Assembly: GCA_034440595.1 (NCBI GenBank)
Contig: JAWXCH010000520.1
Span: 1 to 6,716 of the forward strand
Direction: 5' to 3'
Source: JAWXCH01 sp034440595
GTDB lineage: Bacteria; Planctomycetota; Planctomycetia; Pirellulales; JALHPA01
DNA length: 6,716 nucleotides
Shown here: positions 1 to 5,534 of the stretch, in pieces
How the letters are laid out: every line of letters starts with the position of its first letter
Position numbering within the stretch: the stretch's first letter is position 1
Made by a program: the position numbers and the translations under genes
The notes under the pieces: generated by a model
Told to the model about the DNA's origin: nothing
The model's input: the letters and a program-made list of their open reading frames with translations, nothing else
The model's database searches: none

Positions 1-337
1 CCATACTCCCACGCGCCCCCGTCGCCGCAAGCGCACACGGGAACACGCCGCCCGATCATAACGGCCGCCTACCTCCCGTTCCAGCCCAGCCCTGACCTCC
101 AGCTGCGTGTGCATTGTTGTTGTGACGCCATCCGGTGAGGCCGCCCGGCTATGGCTGCGTCGCTCTCGCCAGCACGCTGTCATTCCTCCGCACATCGCCT
201 GCCGCCCGGCGCGAGAGGGCTTAGCGGTGTACGCCTGCTAAGGCCTTCACCTCCCCTCCTCCTTTTACCGTTTCCGTTGGCTCTCCACGGTTTGGCGAGA
301 GAGCCAACTTCACTTAAAAATAACAGGAGGAAACATC
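1..337. other. Non-coding stretch, no gene recognised
   Basis: I see no convincing coding region in this GC-rich stretch. The open frame from 151 to 375 is arginine-, proline- and leucine-rich, low in complexity, overlaps the better supported start at 338 and has no family resemblance that I recognise. The only clear structure is the hairpin at 276-308. It probably holds the promoter and untranslated leader of the gene that starts at 338, although I cannot point to a strong -35/-10 pair. Confidence 0.6.
276..308 (+). promoter_or_regulatory. Leader hairpin before the gene at 338
   Basis: The arms GTTGGCTCTC (276-285) and GAGAGCCAAC (299-308) are a perfect 10-bp inverted repeat with a 13-nt loop. 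No T-run follows, so it is not a standard intrinsic terminator. It sits 16 nt before the AGGAGG ribosome binding site at 325-330. In the transcript it would be a stable 5' untranslated hairpin, perhaps for stability or regulation; it could also be a protein-binding palindrome in DNA. Confidence 0.5.
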
Positions 338-535
338 ATGGCGACTCACAAAAAGCCTTTTCACACTCTGCGTAGCGGTGGGATGCAAGCCGCGATCTGG
401 CTCAATGATGGGATTAAGGGGCAGTCCTTCTCAATGACCTTCTCCCGTTCATTGAAGGACCGCAGCGGGGCCTGGCGCAACGACGGCGTGCGCGGCGACA
501 CTGGCCGCCGCCGCCTGTTCACCTGCTGCGAATAA
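338..535 (+). pseudogene. Small mobile-element-type hypothetical protein, C-terminus lost
   Basis: The start is strongly supported: AGGAGG at 325-330, then 7 nt, then ATG. The first 45 or so residues (MATHKKPFHTLRSGG, then AAIWLNDG, then MTFSRSLKDRSGAWRN) have the pattern of a small family of unknown function that I associate with plasmids and integrative elements. That family normally continues after the Trp-Arg-Asn with a conserved Ser-Phe-Gly and a helical end containing an Asp-Asp/Asn-Asp-Leu motif. Here it continues instead with an arginine- and glycine-rich tail (DGVRGDTGRRRLFTCCE) and stops at residue 65. The break falls about 100 bp before the left edge of the cassette array, so truncation or decay linked to rearrangement there is plausible. 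It could still be expressed as a short protein. The family resemblance is from memory, and the truncation is inferred. Confidence 0.5.
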
Positions 536-582
536 CCCTGCGGGTCTGTTTCCGTGCCGGTCCCCGAGGCGATGACCGCTTT

Positions 583-783
583 CGACCCAAACCCGAAGTG
601 CACGACCGACCGCTATCAGAAGGGGGGTCTTACGCCGATCCGCATAAGAACCCGTGATAAATGGTCCTACCGTCGCAACTTATTGAAATGACAACGAGCA
701 TGGCGTATTCTTCACTGACAGTAGTGGCGTGGTATACGGATAAAAATTGGCAAATCCGGTTTTTATACGGATCGGCCTAAACA
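583..783 (+). repeat. Leader repeat copy 1 (promoter half only)
   Basis: This is the leftmost copy of a leader found before each unit of the array. Homology to copies 2 and 3 begins at about 583 (CGACCCAAA) and runs to the CCTAAACAT at about 775-783. Inside it, the inverted ends GCCGATCCGCATAAGAACC (634-652) and GGTTTTTATACGGATCGGC (758-776) bound a 143-bp segment; the right arm has two mismatches, both C-to-T or G-to-A changes. Unlike copies 2 and 3 it lacks the attC-side part, so it marks the left edge of the array. The copy is more diverged than copies 2 and 3 are from each other. Confidence 0.85.
683..711 (+). promoter_or_regulatory. Putative sigma70-type promoter in leader copy 1
   Basis: TTGAAA at 683-688 and TATTCT at 706-711 are separated by exactly 17 bp, close to the TTGACA-N17-TATAAT consensus. 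Transcription would start near 718 and run into the reverse transcriptase gene. The same two boxes with the same 17-bp spacing recur in copies 2 and 3, which supports conservation rather than chance. Confidence 0.65.
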
Positions 784-816
784 TTGTTCGGCGTCATCGA
801 AGAGGTCTGTGGGCGA

Positions 817-2313
817 ATGAAGCGATTGATCGACCTTTCCAACGAAGAGGCAAGAGCCCATTTCCTGAAGGGCAGCAGCTACTTCAACGGGGATCTGCCC
901 AAATACATCAGCTTCGAGCCGATACTGAATGATGTATCTGCCGTTCTTAATGGCGGGAACTACGCTCAGTTTAAGAACGCAAATCCCAACGAACTTCCGA
1001 ACGTAAATTACAACTTCATTGCAAACAAGGACGGAAAATTTGCCTGGCGGCCCTATGAGCTGATGCATCCAGCCATTTATGTCTCGCTAGTGAATGTGAT
1101 TTGTGAGGAGGCAAACTGGGCAAGCATAAGAGCGCGGTTCAAAGAATTTGAGGGCGGAGTGGTTGATTGTTGCAGCGCACCGGTGATGTCGGTCGATCAC
1201 CAGACGGATATCGCAACTCAGATCAACAGCTGGTGGCAGACCGTTGAGCAAAGGTCGCTGACTTATTCACTGGAGTTCAGTCATCTCCTTCATACCGATG
1301 TGACTGACTGCTATGGCTCTCTGTATACCCATAGCATTGTATGGGCTTTGCACGGTTTACCGAAAGCAAAGGAAGAAAAGACAAATAAATCCCTGCTTGG
1401 TAACAAAATTGATTCCCATATCCAAGGTAGTCGTTACGGTCAGACCAATGGTATTGCCCAAGGATCGGTCCTTATGGATTTCATCGCGGAAATCGTCCTT
1501 GGATACGTCGATGAGCAGATTAATCTAGAACTCGCGGAAATCACTGAAATCCGGATACTTCGATACAGGGATGACTATAGAATTTTTGCAAATAGCGACG
1601 AGCGCGCAGAAGCGGCCCTAAAGATTGTCAACGATAAATTACGGCCAGTAGGGATGAGGCTCGGAGTGTCAAAGACATTTTCTTGCAGAAACGTCGTGGA
1701 GGGGTCGATCAAACCAGATAAGTTGGCTGGCATTGAGCAACAAGACCTCGGAACATCTAACGCGAAGACAATTCAAAGGCAGCTCATAAGGCTACATTCC
1801 TTCGGTCAGCGGTTTCCGAATAGCGGAGCATTGCGAAGGTTAATTGGTGAGTTTCACACCAATATTTCAAAGCAGACTGAGGTTCCCAGCGACCTTGATG
1901 TGCAGGTCGCAATTGCGACAGATATTGCGTTTGTTTCACCATCGACGTTCCCGGCTGTGGCCGGCATTCTGAGCCATCTTATTTCACTCGCACCGAGTGA
2001 AGAGAAAGTTCGCTTGTGGACCAAAGTGCGCGAAAAGATGAAGCGAGTCCCATACAACGGATACTTAGAGATTTGGCTCCAACGTGTCACGCAACCAAAA
2101 GCCGCAGGCATCCAGTTCAAGAGCAACGAACCTATATGTCAGATCGTGAATGGGGCAGCGCCTCAGCTCTGGGAGTCTAGTTGGATCGCAAACGACGCAC
2201 TCAAGAAAGCCTTAGACGTCAGCAAGATTGTCATTGCTGATGCAGGTGAGGCAATGGAAGTAGTTCAACCAGAAGAAGTTGAATTGTTTAAGGAACATGC
2301 ATGGGCGTATTAG
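817..2313 (+). CDS. Defence-type (DRT/UG-like) reverse transcriptase
   Basis: This 498-residue protein carries reverse transcriptase palm motifs in order: motif A HTDVTDCYGS (about 159-168, catalytic Asp161), motif B NGIAQGSV (211-218) and motif C YRDD (250-253, the metal-binding Asp pair). It should therefore polymerise DNA. About 150 residues precede motif A, and roughly 200 mainly helical residues follow the palm. There is no intron maturase domain and no nearby group II intron RNA structure. The DVTDCYGSLYTHSI and YRDDYRIF wording resembles the 'unknown group' RTs that include the anti-phage DRT proteins; I cannot assign the subgroup. I chose ATG 817, with AGAGG about 12 nt upstream. An in-frame TTG at 784 would add 11 residues but starts where the repeated leader ends. 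The gene looks more AT-rich than mtaB, as expected for acquired DNA. It is followed by an attC-like site and a lipoprotein gene, probably on the same transcript. Confidence 0.85.
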   Translation: MKRLIDLSNEEARAHFLKGSSYFNGDLPKYISFEPILNDVSAVLNGGNYAQFKNANPNELPNVNYNFIANKDGKFAWRPYELMHPAIYVSLVNVICEEANWASIRARFKEFEGGVVDCCSAPVMSVDHQTDIATQINSWWQTVEQRSLTYSLEFSHLLHTDVTDCYGSLYTHSIVWALHGLPKAKEEKTNKSLLGNKIDSHIQGSRYGQTNGIAQGSVLMDFIAEIVLGYVDEQINLELAEITEIRILRYRDDYRIFANSDERAEAALKIVNDKLRPVGMRLGVSKTFSCRNVVEGSIKPDKLAGIEQQDLGTSNAKTIQRQLIRLHSFGQRFPNSGALRRLIGEFHTNISKQTEVPSDLDVQVAIATDIAFVSPSTFPAVAGILSHLISLAPSEEKVRLWTKVREKMKRVPYNGYLEIWLQRVTQPKAAGIQFKSNEPICQIVNGAAPQLWESSWIANDALKKALDVSKIVIADAGEAMEVVQPEEVELFKEHAWAY

Positions 2314-2344
2314 TCGCGCGTAGCGAAGAGTCCGTGGTGATGTC

Positions 2345-2416
2345 GCCGAACAAATCGTTCCAGGGGACTCCGAAAAAGCTACGCTTTTTCTCCGCCCCTG
2401 AACTCAAACGGTAGGG
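2345..2416 (+). other. Degenerate attC-like site
   Basis: The layout is that of an integron attC site: an R'' box GCCGAAC (2345-2351), an AAATC spacer, an L'' arm GTTCCAGGGGAC, a central hairpin AAAAAGC-TAC-GCTTTTT, then the L' arm CCCCTGAAC, a six-base TCAAAC and an R' position reading GGTAGGG (2410-2416). The AGGGG/CCCCT and AAAAAGC/GCTTTTT arms pair. The R' box has lost the first T of the required GTT, so the site is probably weak or inactive. The same bases (AGGGG, 2413-2417) serve as ribosome binding site for the next gene. Confidence 0.65.
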
Positions 2417-2427
2417 GAACTTAACCT

Positions 2428-2997
2428 ATGCGAATCATCTTCCTTAGCTTGTTGCTCATTCTTCTCTCAGGCTGCGCGGGAATTCACTTCGACCGCACAC
2501 AGGAAGGGACGCTCAAAGGGAAGTTACTTGTCGAATGGATTGATCCCGATCAGTTCATCTTCACTCCCGACAAAGAGTCACCCCTCACCTTCACTCGAAA
2601 GAGTGGGCAATCGTTCACACCGGCGAAAATGTATACCGACGGCGGCTCAATCCCACGTCCTTTGTGGGCAATACGAAGCTATTCACCGTGGGGCTATGCC
2701 CCTGCCTTCATCGTCCACGACTGGCTGTTCGAGGTTAACCACTGTAAATACCCCGGATATGAATTGTTGACCGTCGAGGATGCGGCTCTTGTCATGTCTG
2801 AGGTTATGAAGACGATGATGCTCGATCCAAAGCGTGGCTCAGTCGATAAGCTAACTATGTACGCCATGTATGAGGCAGTGAAGTCGCCTATAGCAGCTCG
2901 TCTATGGGACGAAGGCGAGTGCGTACCTCCGCCGCGTGGGTTTGACGACGAGACGCTTCCAAAGGCAAAGATGCGCTATGTTATTGAGTTCCCCTAA
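2428..2997 (+). CDS. DUF1353-like putative lipoprotein
   Basis: This 189-residue protein begins with a lipoprotein signal peptide: Arg2, a hydrophobic run and a lipobox LSGC (residues 13-16, lipidated Cys16). It should be exported and membrane-anchored. The body contains YTDGGSIPRPLW (about 69-80) and a downstream FIVHDWLF (about 94-101), matching the TDGxSxPR...HDxL pattern of the DUF1353 family. That family is known from phages and bacteria but has no established activity. The start is ATG 2428, with AGGGG 10 nt before it. The gene follows the reverse transcriptase by 114 nt with only a degenerate attC between and no leader repeat of its own, so it is probably read from the promoter at 683-711. 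Its TAA lies inside the R'' box of the next attC, a classic cassette arrangement. It could be an immunity, lysis-related or envelope protein; the sequence does not decide. Confidence 0.75.
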   Translation: MRIIFLSLLLILLSGCAGIHFDRTQEGTLKGKLLVEWIDPDQFIFTPDKESPLTFTRKSGQSFTPAKMYTDGGSIPRPLWAIRSYSPWGYAPAFIVHDWLFEVNHCKYPGYELLTVEDAALVMSEVMKTMMLDPKRGSVDKLTMYAMYEAVKSPIAARLWDEGECVPPPRGFDDETLPKAKMRYVIEFP

Positions 2998-3081
2998 CAT
3001 TTCGCTCAACACGGACGCGCGCGCGAGTGCCGCGCTGTGCAAAGGTCTGAGCGCGCGCGCCGGTGGGCGTGGACGTTAATG
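2992..3081 (+). other. attC-like recombination site 2
   Basis: The R'' box CCCTAAC (2992-2998) contains the stop codon of the lipoprotein gene. It is followed by ATTTC, an L'' arm GCTCAACACGGACGCGCGC, a central part, the opposite arm GCGCGCGCCGGTGGGCG and the R' box GTTAATG (3075-3081). The arms pair with extrahelical bases on one side, as in attC sites folded from the single strand. R' departs slightly from GTTRRRY but is identical in all three good sites here. Length is 90 bp. Confidence 0.7.
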
Positions 3082-3367
3082 CGACAGGGCTGAGGACCGC
3101 TTTTGGCGGTGCGATCTCGGCGCCGAACTTCCGCTCCTGGCCGATGGCAGTCCTCGACCCAAAGCCGAAGTACACGACTGACCGCTATCAGAGGAGGGCC
3201 TTACGCCGATCCGCATAAGAACCCGTGATAAATGGTCCCGCAATCACAATTCATTGAAACGACAACGGGCATGGCGTATTCTTCACGGGCAGTAGTGGCG
3301 TGTTATACGGACAGAAATGGCAGATCCGGTTCTTATGCGGATCCGCCTAAACATAGTTAGTCTTCAA
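3075..3367 (+). repeat. Leader repeat copy 2 (complete)
   Basis: This is the full form of the inter-unit module. It starts at the attC R' box, continues through about 70 bp shared with copies 3 and 4 (to GGCCG near 3142), has a short variable stretch, and resumes at CGACCC (3155) in homology with copies 1 and 3. The arms ACTTCCGCT and AGCCGAAGT flank the variable stretch and form a hairpin with one C-C mismatch. The inverted ends GCCGATCCGCATAAGAACC (3205-3223) and its near-complement (3328-3346, one mismatch) bound a 142-bp segment holding a promoter. Homology fades shortly before the ribosome binding site of the ORF at 3388. Confidence 0.85.
3254..3282 (+). promoter_or_regulatory. Putative sigma70-type promoter in leader copy 2
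   Basis: TTGAAA (3254-3259), a 17-bp spacer and TATTCT (3277-3282) match the pair in copy 1 exactly in both hexamers and spacing. It would drive the small ORF and protease genes from a start near 3289, giving a leader of about 100 nt that contains the right inverted-repeat arm. Confidence 0.65.
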
Positions 3368-3387
3368 AATCAAAACGGAGACTCCAC

Positions 3388-3579
3388 ATGTCCGAGTTCG
3401 AGAAGCTCTACGATCAGTTTCAGATTACTCCTGAAAAGTGCGACAACCTGCGGTGGCTTGCAGAGCCAAGTCTCCATCTTCCTCGCGTGACGGATCGTGT
3501 GATCGTTGAAACCGTCATCGTTGAGAATGGTGAGCGACGAGTCATAAAGAAGGAGGAGCAAGGTGCCAAACTGGTCTGA
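3388..3579 (+). CDS. Small hypothetical protein coupled to the protease
   Basis: I do not recognise this 63-residue protein. It has no signal peptide and no membrane segment. It is charged: an acidic N-terminal half (MSEFEKLYDQFQITPEKCDN), then a central Arg-rich turn and a valine-rich, probably beta-strand stretch RVIVETVIVENGERRVIKKEE. The start at ATG 3388 is supported by GGAG at 3377-3380, 7 nt upstream. The last 17 nt overlap the start of the protease gene in another frame, and the ribosome binding site of the protease lies inside this gene. The two are therefore almost certainly translationally coupled and may act together, for instance as an adaptor, substrate or inhibitor of the protease; that role is inference. 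The coding reality rests on the start signals, the overlap and the position. Confidence 0.65.
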   Translation: MSEFEKLYDQFQITPEKCDNLRWLAEPSLHLPRVTDRVIVETVIVENGERRVIKKEEQGAKLV

Positions 3580-4534
3580 ACTGATAAAGGAAATTGGGCA
3601 GCTCGGCAGCCCGTTTGATGTCCTTCGACGCAAGTACATCGGCGATCTTTCGAAATACACCAAGCGGAATGTCATCTGCTACTACAGCGGCTGGCTTCAG
3701 AAGCCAGAGTTGGGAGCTGCCGTAGCCGTTAACGACACGGACAAAAATGGGCTGATGACAACGATCAATGGCCTCGATACTTCGAAGGGCCTAGATCTAA
3801 TATTGCACACGCCCGGCGGCGATACGGCAGCGACTGAGTCCATCGTTGACTACCTATGGAGCAAATTCGCCGGTAACGTACGCTGCTTTGTCCCACAGAT
3901 GGCGATGTCTGCTGGAACAATGATCGCGTGCTCTTCCCGCGAGATTTGGATGGGAAAGCAGTCATCTCTTGGGCCGATCGACCCGCAGTTTAATGGAATC
4001 CCTGCTCACGGGGTACTCGAAGAGTTCAAACGTGCTTACACTGACATAGTGAACGATCCTCGCACCATACCTGTCTGGCAACCAATAATCGCGAAATACC
4101 ACCCGGCGTTCTTAGGTGAGTGTGAAAAGGCAATCACTTGGTCAACATCTTTGGTTGATGGTTGGCTCAAACGAAATATGCTCGCTGCCGATCAAAACAG
4201 AGATGTGACTGTTGAAAATATCATTCGCGAACTGGGCGACCATTCAGTCAGTCTTGCCCACAATCGCCACCTATCAGTCGCGAAATGCAAAGAGATCGGC
4301 CTGAAAATATTTGACCTCGAATCCGATCAGAAGCTACAAGATAAGGTTCTCTCAGTTCACCACATTTACTTCCACACTCTTTCCAGCACCGCGGCATTCA
4401 AAATCATCGAGAACCAGAATGGAATGGCGTTCATCCTTCAGGCCCAGCACGTTCTTATGACCTCGCCACAAATGCAGCAACAGGCAGGCCAGCCGCCGCT
4501 TCAAGTCCCGGCTCCAGGTGGACAGGCAATATAA
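3563..4534 (+). CDS. ClpP/SppA-like serine protease of the SDH_sah family
   Basis: This 323-residue protein belongs to the ClpP/crotonase-fold group of serine peptidases, close to the serine dehydrogenase proteinase (SDH_sah) family. Visible marks are a strand plus glycine turn LILHTPGGDT (79-88, oxyanion side), the nucleophile motif AMSAGTMIA with Ser116, and SSLGPIDPQ (134-142), a conserved segment after the nucleophile in this family. There is no signal peptide or obvious membrane segment, so it is likely cytoplasmic. The C-terminus (about 302-323) is a Gln/Pro/Gly-rich tail, probably disordered. The start is GTG 3563, chosen for the near-perfect AAGGAGGA at 3550-3557; it overlaps the upstream small gene by 17 nt. 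The TAA is immediately followed by an attC R'' box, so the pair forms one cassette. In this setting a protease could be an effector switched on by infection or stress, but that is inference. Family assignment is confident, biological role is not. Confidence 0.85.
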   Translation: MPNWSELIKEIGQLGSPFDVLRRKYIGDLSKYTKRNVICYYSGWLQKPELGAAVAVNDTDKNGLMTTINGLDTSKGLDLILHTPGGDTAATESIVDYLWSKFAGNVRCFVPQMAMSAGTMIACSSREIWMGKQSSLGPIDPQFNGIPAHGVLEEFKRAYTDIVNDPRTIPVWQPIIAKYHPAFLGECEKAITWSTSLVDGWLKRNMLAADQNRDVTVENIIRELGDHSVSLAHNRHLSVAKCKEIGLKIFDLESDQKLQDKVLSVHHIYFHTLSSTAAFKIIENQNGMAFILQAQHVLMTSPQMQQQAGQPPLQVPAPGGQAI

Positions 4535-4597
4535 GGCGAACAACGCGTTCAACATGGACGCGCAAAAGCGGCGCGCCGGTTAACGCGAACGTTAATG
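4535..4597 (+). other. attC-like recombination site 3
   Basis: The R'' box GGCGAAC (4535-4541) directly follows the protease stop codon. Then come AACGC, the L'' arm GTTCAACATGGACGCGC, a short centre, the L' arm GCGCGCCGGTTAAC, six bases GCGAAC and R' GTTAATG (4591-4597). The spacing of AAC, six bases and GTTA matches textbook attC sites. The arms pair with one extra A in the left arm. At 63 bp it is the most compact and canonical of the sites in this window. Confidence 0.75.
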
Positions 4598-4894
4598 CGG
4601 CAGAACTGAGGATCGTTTTACGGCGGGCGCCCTCGGCGCCGAACTTCCGCTCCTGGCCGTTCTTCGACCACCGGAATCCGACCCAAAGCAGAAGTACACG
4701 ACTGCCCGCTATCAGAGGGGGGGGCTTACGCCGATCCGCATAAGAACCCGTGATAAATGGTCCCACCGTCGCAATTCATTGAAACGACAACGAGCATGGC
4801 GTACTCTTCAGGAACTGTAGTGGTGTGATATACGGACAGAAAATGGCAGATCCGGCTCTTATGCGGATCGGCCTAAACATAGCTAGGCCTTCAA
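4591..4894 (+). repeat. Leader repeat copy 3 (complete)
   Basis: This is the second complete inter-unit module, running from the attC R' box to near the deaminase ribosome binding site. It matches copy 2 through most of its length. The stretch between GGCCG (about 4659) and CGACCC (4679) is longer and different from that in copy 2. The inverted ends GCCGATCCGCATAAGAACC (4730-4748) and GGCTCTTATGCGGATCGGC (4854-4872, one mismatch) bound a 143-bp segment. Just before the left end is a run of G (about 4716-4724) that varies in length and composition between copies. Confidence 0.85.
4779..4807 (+). promoter_or_regulatory. Putative sigma70-type promoter in leader copy 3
   Basis: TTGAAA (4779-4784) and TACTCT (4802-4807) are again 17 bp apart. 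The -10 box differs by one base from the TATTCT of copies 1 and 2, and the first two bases TA are kept. It would drive the deaminase gene from a start near 4814. Confidence 0.6.
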
Positions 4895-4912
4895 GTCAGG
4901 AGATCATCACGT

Positions 4913-5452
4913 ATGGATGAACAGCTACCAGATGCGGATTCGTACTACATGGGCATAGCCTTTGCGGTGCGACAAAAAGCCAATTGCACTGGAAACCGCG
5001 TTGGCGCTGTTATAGTCCGCAATAATCGCGTCATCTCCACTGGATACAACGGCGTGCCCGAGGGCATGACAAATTGCCTAGATGGCGGGTGTCTCAGGTG
5101 CAAGAATCTCAACGGCCAATTTGCCAGTGGCACTGGATACGATCTGTGCATCTGTGTGCACGCGGAACAGAATGGACTTCTGTCAGCTGCTCGTTTTGGA
5201 ATAGCGGTCGAGGGCGCCACAATCTATTCGACAATGCAGCCATGCTTTGGGTGCGCAAAGGAATTGGCTCAAGCAAAAATACAGCAGGTTGTGTATTTGC
5301 ACGCATGGGTTCCTAGCGACGCCGACCCGGAAATGGATCAGCGCAAGAAAGCAGAGTACGAAAAGATCATGGCCAAAATAAACGTCAAGCAACTGAAGAT
5401 CGAAGATCCGCGGGCAGAGTGGGCGGTGACGACATTGAGAAAGAAGGCCTAA
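4913..5452 (+). CDS. Deoxycytidylate (dCMP) deaminase family protein
   Basis: This 179-residue protein has the zinc signature of the cytidine/deoxycytidylate deaminase superfamily: HAEQN at 83-87 (zinc ligand His83, proton shuttle Glu85) and PCFGC at 110-114 (zinc ligands Cys111 and Cys114). GYNGVPEGMTNC (44-55) is typical of dCMP deaminases rather than of nucleoside or tRNA deaminases. Extra cysteines at 55, 60, 63, 79 and 81 could hold a second metal. Length is normal for the family. The expected reaction is dCMP to dUMP plus ammonia, feeding dTTP synthesis; related deaminases in defence systems deplete dC nucleotides during infection. The start is ATG 4913 with CAGGAG about 11 nt upstream. 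It is the only gene in its unit, reads from the leader promoter at 4779-4807, and its TAA lies inside the R'' box of the next attC. It could serve metabolism, a phage or defence; family certain, role open. Confidence 0.9.
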   Translation: MDEQLPDADSYYMGIAFAVRQKANCTGNRVGAVIVRNNRVISTGYNGVPEGMTNCLDGGCLRCKNLNGQFASGTGYDLCICVHAEQNGLLSAARFGIAVEGATIYSTMQPCFGCAKELAQAKIQQVVYLHAWVPSDADPEMDQRKKAEYEKIMAKINVKQLKIEDPRAEWAVTTLRKKA

Positions 5453-5534
5453 CGTTCGCCATCAACGCGGACGGTCTTGGTCAACGCGCCTTTGGCGCGT
5501 CGCCCAATCCCGCCGGTGATGGCGAACGTTAATG
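5447..5534 (+). other. attC-like recombination site 4
   Basis: The R'' box GCCTAAC (5447-5453), a perfect RYYYAAC, contains the deaminase stop codon. It is followed by GTTCG, the L'' arm CCATCAACGCGGACGG, an inner hairpin around ACGCGCCTTTGGCGCGT, the L' arm CCGCCGGTGATGG, CGAAC and R' GTTAATG (5528-5534). The outer arms pair with extrahelical bases on the left arm. Length is 88 bp. This is the last attC of the array in this window. Confidence 0.75.

Noticed and set aside
151..375. A 74-codon plus-strand ORF at the left edge.
   Set aside because: Low-complexity Leu/Pro/Arg sequence with no ribosome binding site. It overlaps the well-supported start at 338.
784..816. TTG at 784 as the reverse transcriptase start.
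   Set aside because: It sits at the end of the repeated leader with no ribosome binding site at a proper distance. ATG 817 begins the part that reads like the protein family.
583..816. The leader before the reverse transcriptase as a retron-type msr/msd RNA or a DRT-specific non-coding RNA.
   Set aside because: The same sequence precedes the protease and deaminase genes, so it is not specific to the reverse transcriptase.
817..2313. Group II intron-encoded reverse transcriptase, which often inserts at attC sites.
   Set aside because: No maturase or endonuclease domain is visible, and no intron RNA ends or domain V-like hairpin surround the gene.
2981..3175. Minus-strand ORFs over the leaders share a peptide around GQERKFGAE (also at 4455-4766) and FGFGS (also at 361-603), suggesting a repeated protein.
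   Set aside because: They are translations of the conserved non-coding leader and attC DNA. Starts, lengths and ends differ, no ribosome binding sites fit, and they run against the array genes.
583..4894. The regularly placed repeats as a CRISPR array.
   Set aside because: Repeats are 140-300 bp long and separated by whole genes, which does not fit CRISPR repeat and spacer sizes.
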